Positions 4,817 through 7,031 of a stretch of 7,031 nucleotides of DNA are shown here, piece after piece. The stretch spans positions 1 to 7,031 of the forward strand of contig CALUBY010000040.1 of NCBI GenBank assembly GCA_943914435.1, given 5' to 3'. Numbering within the stretch: position 1 is the first letter of the stretch; each line of letters opens with the position of its first letter. Made by a program: the position numbers and the translations under genes. The notes under the pieces are model-generated. The model was not told the DNA's origin. It saw only the letters and a program-made list of their open reading frames with translations, and made no database searches. The stretch comes from an uncultured bacterium (GTDB lineage: Bacteria > Patescibacteriota > Minisyncoccia > Phycocordibacterales > Phycocordibacteraceae).

Positions 4817-5395
4817 TTAAGTGAATAAGAGCGTTTCAAGGGAAGCGCGTACCTCTCTATCATACCTCGCCTTAATGAGGAGTACCTGAAGTTCGCGACT
4901 TTGGAAGTCGGGATGGTCAGCAAGTGCAATCAATTCATCAAGAGCAATTTCCTTGAGCGTAATCCGCTCACCCGCATCAAGTTCTGGTTCTTGCACCTTT
5001 CTACACCCCTGCCCAACATAGGTATGAATAGTCCACGCAATCTTTGAAGAAGGAGCGCTCGAGCGAAGCAGCTTCAAACGCTCAGGCACATACCCCGTTT
5101 CCTCAAGAAGTTCACGCACCGCAGCCTCCTCGGGGGACTCCCCTGTCTCACTCTCTCCACCCGGGAACGTAAACACAGGGCCTCGTCCTGGCTGCTCGTC
5201 ATACGCAATGAGCACGTTGCCGTTTTCAAGCACGGGAATAACCACCGACGAATCATTTCGTCGAAGCTTTTCAAAGGTAGCAAAAGAGCCATCAAAGAGT
5301 TCTTGCTGCCACTGCCATACTTCAAATATCACCCCTCTAAAAACCTGCTGTGCGTGCTCGGGTAATCCTGCCGCCTTTCGTACATCCGGTGCCAT
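4817..5395 (-). CDS. Nudix hydrolase, ADP-ribose pyrophosphatase-like
   Basis: Nudix enzymes hydrolyse nucleoside diphosphates linked to another group, using Mg2+ or Mn2+ held by a glutamate helix. The 192-residue protein has a perfect Nudix box from G80 to Y102 (G-x5-E-x7-RELLEETGY, with E95, E98 and E99 as the likely metal ligands) and the preceding FTFPGG. The N-terminal part (VFRGVIFEVWQWQQELFDG, about 18-36, then a strand VVIPVLENGNVLIAY) resembles the ADP-sugar pyrophosphatase subgroup. Substrate is inferred, not shown. The ATG at 5395 is preceded by TGG-TATTTT and seven bases, again a leaderless layout. It begins the operon with DUF2177 and tspO and follows rlmH by 42 bases. Confidence 0.93.
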   Translation of the reverse strand: MAPDVRKAAGLPEHAQQVFRGVIFEVWQWQQELFDGSFATFEKLRRNDSSVVIPVLENGNVLIAYDEQPGRGPVFTFPGGESETGESPEEAAVRELLEETGYVPERLKLLRSSAPSSKIAWTIHTYVGQGCRKVQEPELDAGERITLKEIALDELIALADHPDFQSRELQVLLIKARYDREVRASLETLLFT

Positions 5396-5402
5396 TTATC
5401 TA

Positions 5403-5432
5403 AAAATACCACGACCCTATTCTTCGAGTCAT
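5403..5432 (-). promoter_or_regulatory. Predicted promoter of the Nudix-DUF2177-tspO operon
   Basis: The minus strand reads ATGACT (5427-5432, four of six), 18 bases, then TATTTT (5403-5408) preceded by TGG. Seven bases (TAGATAA) lead to the ATG at 5395. It lies just downstream of the rlmH stop codon, so the three-gene operon can be expressed independently of rlmH. Confidence 0.55.
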
Positions 5433-5437
5433 TCTCG

Positions 5438-5881
5438 CTACGCGTGATGATACTTGCCACCACTTCTGATAGACCATGCGCGGTAGAGCTGCTCTGTAAG
5501 AATGAGTCGAACGAGCATGTGAGGAAACACGAGTGACGACAGACGTATTGTATTGTTCGCTCGCTTTTTTACCGCGTCAGACACCCCGAACGCCCCACCA
5601 ATAATAAACACCAAACGCTTTGTTCCCGCCGATAGATTAGCCTCAAGAAGCTCTGCAAGACCCGGACTATCAATATCTTTGCCCTGCTCATCAAGAAGAA
5701 TAACCACATCATCAGGCTCAATACGCTTCAAAATCGCCTCGCCTTCTTGATCTTTCGTACCCACAGAAGGAAAGAGCCATTCAATCGGAAGCACGGGGCG
5801 AAGACGCTTTTCATACTCGTGTATGGCGTCCACATACTCGTGAGCGTGTGGCTTTCCTGGCGAGATAATAAGTAGCTTCAT
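5438..5881 (-). CDS. rlmH: 23S rRNA pseudouridine-1915 N3-methyltransferase
   Basis: RlmH is a SPOUT-fold enzyme that methylates pseudouridine 1915 in helix 69 of 23S rRNA, acting on assembled 70S ribosomes. The 147-residue protein (family about 155) starts MKLLIISPGK and shows the diagnostic blocks: YEKRL (23-27), VILLDEQGK (60-68), the SAM-binding loop FIIGGAFG (92-99), and LSSLVFPHMLVRLILTEQLY (114-133), ending in GGKYHHA. Most family members end in YH plus a basic residue; here the end is YHHA. Earlier in-frame starts (5899, 5941) lie at or upstream of the predicted promoter and add unrelated residues, so 5881 is preferred. It has no clear Shine-Dalgarno site. It is divergent from the membrane protein gene at 5914. 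Confidence 0.95.
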   Translation of the reverse strand: MKLLIISPGKPHAHEYVDAIHEYEKRLRPVLPIEWLFPSVGTKDQEGEAILKRIEPDDVVILLDEQGKDIDSPGLAELLEANLSAGTKRLVFIIGGAFGVSDAVKKRANNTIRLSSLVFPHMLVRLILTEQLYRAWSIRSGGKYHHA

Positions 5882-5897
5882 AGGCGTGTGTGTCCTC

Positions 5898-5907
5898 ATT
5901 GTATACT
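5898..5907. promoter_or_regulatory. Overlapping divergent -10 elements (rlmH and membrane protein gene)
   Basis: The ten bases ATTGTATACT contain TATACT on the plus strand (5902-5907) and TACAAT or TATACA on the minus strand, around the palindrome GTATAC. The plus-strand element ends six bases before the ATG at 5914; the minus-strand element predicts an rlmH leader of about 10 bases. No good -35 is visible on either side. Confidence 0.5.
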
Positions 5908-5913
5908 GCCTCA

Positions 5914-6834
5914 ATGCAGGACTACCTAACAAGCAAGGCAATCAGCCTGCTTATTCCCCTCATGCTTATTGGGGCGGGTGCAGTACTCTTTGTAGAGTCT
6001 CCCGCTGCCCATCGAAACCTCCTTGTAGGTGCAACGATGCTTTTTGGATACATGCACTCTTTGGTTGGTTTTGCGTATCAAATACGCGCACTCAGACAAT
6101 CACCAAATACGAATCGAAACCTTGGGATTCTTGCAGCACTTACGGTGTTGTCGGTAGCCGTGTGTTTCTCTCTCATAACCAACGGCTTTTGGGGAGAGTT
6201 CGCCCTATTTGTGATTGTGTATTTCATAGTGCACGGGTTCCTAAACGAGCGGACCATACTGCGTGTTCAGGTGGGACCAACGCTACCCTATCTCTACTTT
6301 ATTGGGCTCGCAGTGTTCTCCGTTGGCCTCTTCTATGCCTCAGAACAGGTGCGGTACTTCTTACTTGATAGGTACATAAGTATCGACCCGCAGTTTATTG
6401 CCCTTGTACTACTGAGTCTTGGAGCTCTTATGGTGGCGCTTAGCATTCCCGCCATGTACACGTTCCGTAAGACCCTCATAGGCACAGGACTCGTATTACT
6501 TGCTCTCTTTGCCGCGGCCTTTGCGTTCTATCCTCTCTCGTATATCTACCTCTTCCATCTCTTTCTCACGTACCACTTTATTGTGTGGTCTATCGTCTTC
6601 TACCAGAAGTACCGCACAAGTGCCCCCGAGCGTGTGCCTTCGTATGTGCGTCATCATGTCTATGTGTTTGGTGGAGCCACCCTCCTCCTTCTCCTTTTTG
6701 GATCTACTGAGTCAGGGATACTTCATTCAGTTGGCGCGCTTGTGTTTGATCCGAAAACCTTCCTTACTGTCTCCTTCGTGCACATAACCGTGTCGTTTAT
6801 GAATGAGGGGTGGTTTAAGAGGATGTTGGGGTAG
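5914..6834 (+). CDS. Unrecognised polytopic membrane protein with conserved-looking membrane histidines
   Basis: 306 residues with about nine or ten hydrophobic segments (roughly 9-27, 36-57, 69-88, 93-110, 124-142, 159-180, 186-206, 208-230, 247-263, 283-296). I do not recognise the family. Histidines lie in or next to helices: H48 (GYMHSLVGF), H107 (FIVHGFLNER), H215 and H221 (LFHLFLTYHFIVW), H247-H248, H271 and H290 (SFVHITVSFMNEGWFKR). Two of them are followed by an Asn-Glu pair (N111-E112, N297-E298) next to basic residues. This arrangement is reminiscent of membrane metal- or heme-binding enzymes, but no known motif fits well enough to name one. An in-frame ATG at 5890 would add eight residues, but it precedes the TATACT box; the ATG at 5914 follows that box by six bases. 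No clear terminator follows. Confidence 0.85.
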   Translation: MQDYLTSKAISLLIPLMLIGAGAVLFVESPAAHRNLLVGATMLFGYMHSLVGFAYQIRALRQSPNTNRNLGILAALTVLSVAVCFSLITNGFWGEFALFVIVYFIVHGFLNERTILRVQVGPTLPYLYFIGLAVFSVGLFYASEQVRYFLLDRYISIDPQFIALVLLSLGALMVALSIPAMYTFRKTLIGTGLVLLALFAAAFAFYPLSYIYLFHLFLTYHFIVWSIVFYQKYRTSAPERVPSYVRHHVYVFGGATLLLLLFGSTESGILHSVGALVFDPKTFLTVSFVHITVSFMNEGWFKRMLG

Positions 6835-7031
6835 TTGCGGGGGATTAGGGCACTATATTAGAACCGCCCTTATTCAATCGCGAGCTATACATTTCCTTAG
6901 ACCGGTGGACTCGTGGAATGACCTAGAGGCATGAGAACGGGTTTGAGAGCGTAAAGAGCAAACGAGATTAGAATCATCACTGTCCTCATTTCCTTAACTT
7001 CTAATCTGTGCGACGCCATTCATAAGTAGAC
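6835..7031. other. Right-end interval without a convincing gene
   Basis: 197 bases hold no recognisable coding or RNA gene. A weak hairpin GGGC (6848-6851) with GCCC (6866-6869) follows the last gene but has a 14-base loop and no proper U-tract. The 10-mer CATTTCCTTA occurs twice (6890-6899 and 6987-6996), and ATTAGAA recurs at 6857-6863 and 6967-6973. A 40-codon open frame on the minus strand (7019 to 6897) is unsupported. Confidence 0.5.
6965..7007. repeat. 9-bp perfect inverted repeat
   Basis: AGATTAGAA (6965-6973) and TTCTAATCT (6999-7007) are exact reverse complements, 25 bases apart. No U-tract follows. It could be a protein-binding site or an RNA stem of a feature continuing past the window edge. 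Confidence 0.45.

Noticed and set aside
4806..4929. A longer DUF2177 protein starting at 4929.
   Set aside because: The extra 41 residues overlap the Nudix gene, are polar and basic, and precede a well-placed ATG at the first membrane helix.
6841..6875. A terminator after the last membrane protein gene.
   Set aside because: The stem is four pairs around a 14-base loop and is followed by TTATTC, too weak to call.
6897..7019. A 40-residue minus-strand frame with a hydrophobic middle (starts MASHRLEVKE).
   Set aside because: No ribosome site or promoter fits, the frame is short, and it overlaps the repeat-rich interval; nothing recognisable in the product.

Overview
The window looks like a stretch of chromosome from a small-genome bacterium, most likely a member of the Patescibacteria (CPR), Parcubacteria-like. 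This is inference: it rests on compact genes with short gaps, few Shine-Dalgarno sites, a tRNA gene without an encoded CCA end, and the mix of NYN, DUF1003-like, DUF2177 and TspO proteins beside a standard F-type ATP synthase. No mobile element, CRISPR array or rRNA was seen.

Layout. At 1-1276 (minus strand) lies the start of an ATP synthase operon in the order atpB, atpE, atpF. atpF runs off the left edge, and two small hairpins sit between atpB and atpE. Upstream of atpB is a divergent regulatory interval (1277-1461). It holds an atpB promoter that fires at the ATG, and a near-consensus plus-strand promoter followed within about 20 bases by a strong terminator. No gene lies between that promoter and terminator, so they may make a roughly 55-nt RNA. 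At 1462-2718 (minus strand) are a NYN-domain nuclease gene, a tRNA-Ala(GGC) gene with its own promoter, and a two-helix membrane protein with a long acidic repeat tail. At 2844-3878 (plus strand) is mltG, which ends in a perfect 14-bp hairpin terminator shared with the converging tspO. At 3927-5881 (minus strand) are rlmH, a Nudix hydrolase, a DUF2177 membrane protein and TspO; the last three form a tight operon. At 5914-6834 (plus strand), divergent from rlmH, is an unrecognised polytopic membrane protein rich in membrane-associated histidines. The final 197 bases have no convincing gene, only short repeats.

How the parts fit. Most content is housekeeping: proton-driven ATP synthesis (atp), cell-wall glycan chain termination (mltG), ribosome maturation (rlmH) and a tRNA. 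The accessory part is mainly small membrane proteins of uncertain job. The most notable window-wide signal is promoter architecture. For atpB, the NYN gene, the Nudix gene, the DUF1003-like gene and the last membrane protein, a -10-like hexamer ends only 6 or 7 bases before the start codon, so the predicted RNA begins at or next to the ATG. That predicts widespread leaderless mRNAs, and it also decided several start codons used here. The other points of most interest are the orphan promoter-terminator unit upstream of atpB and the unrecognised histidine-rich membrane protein.
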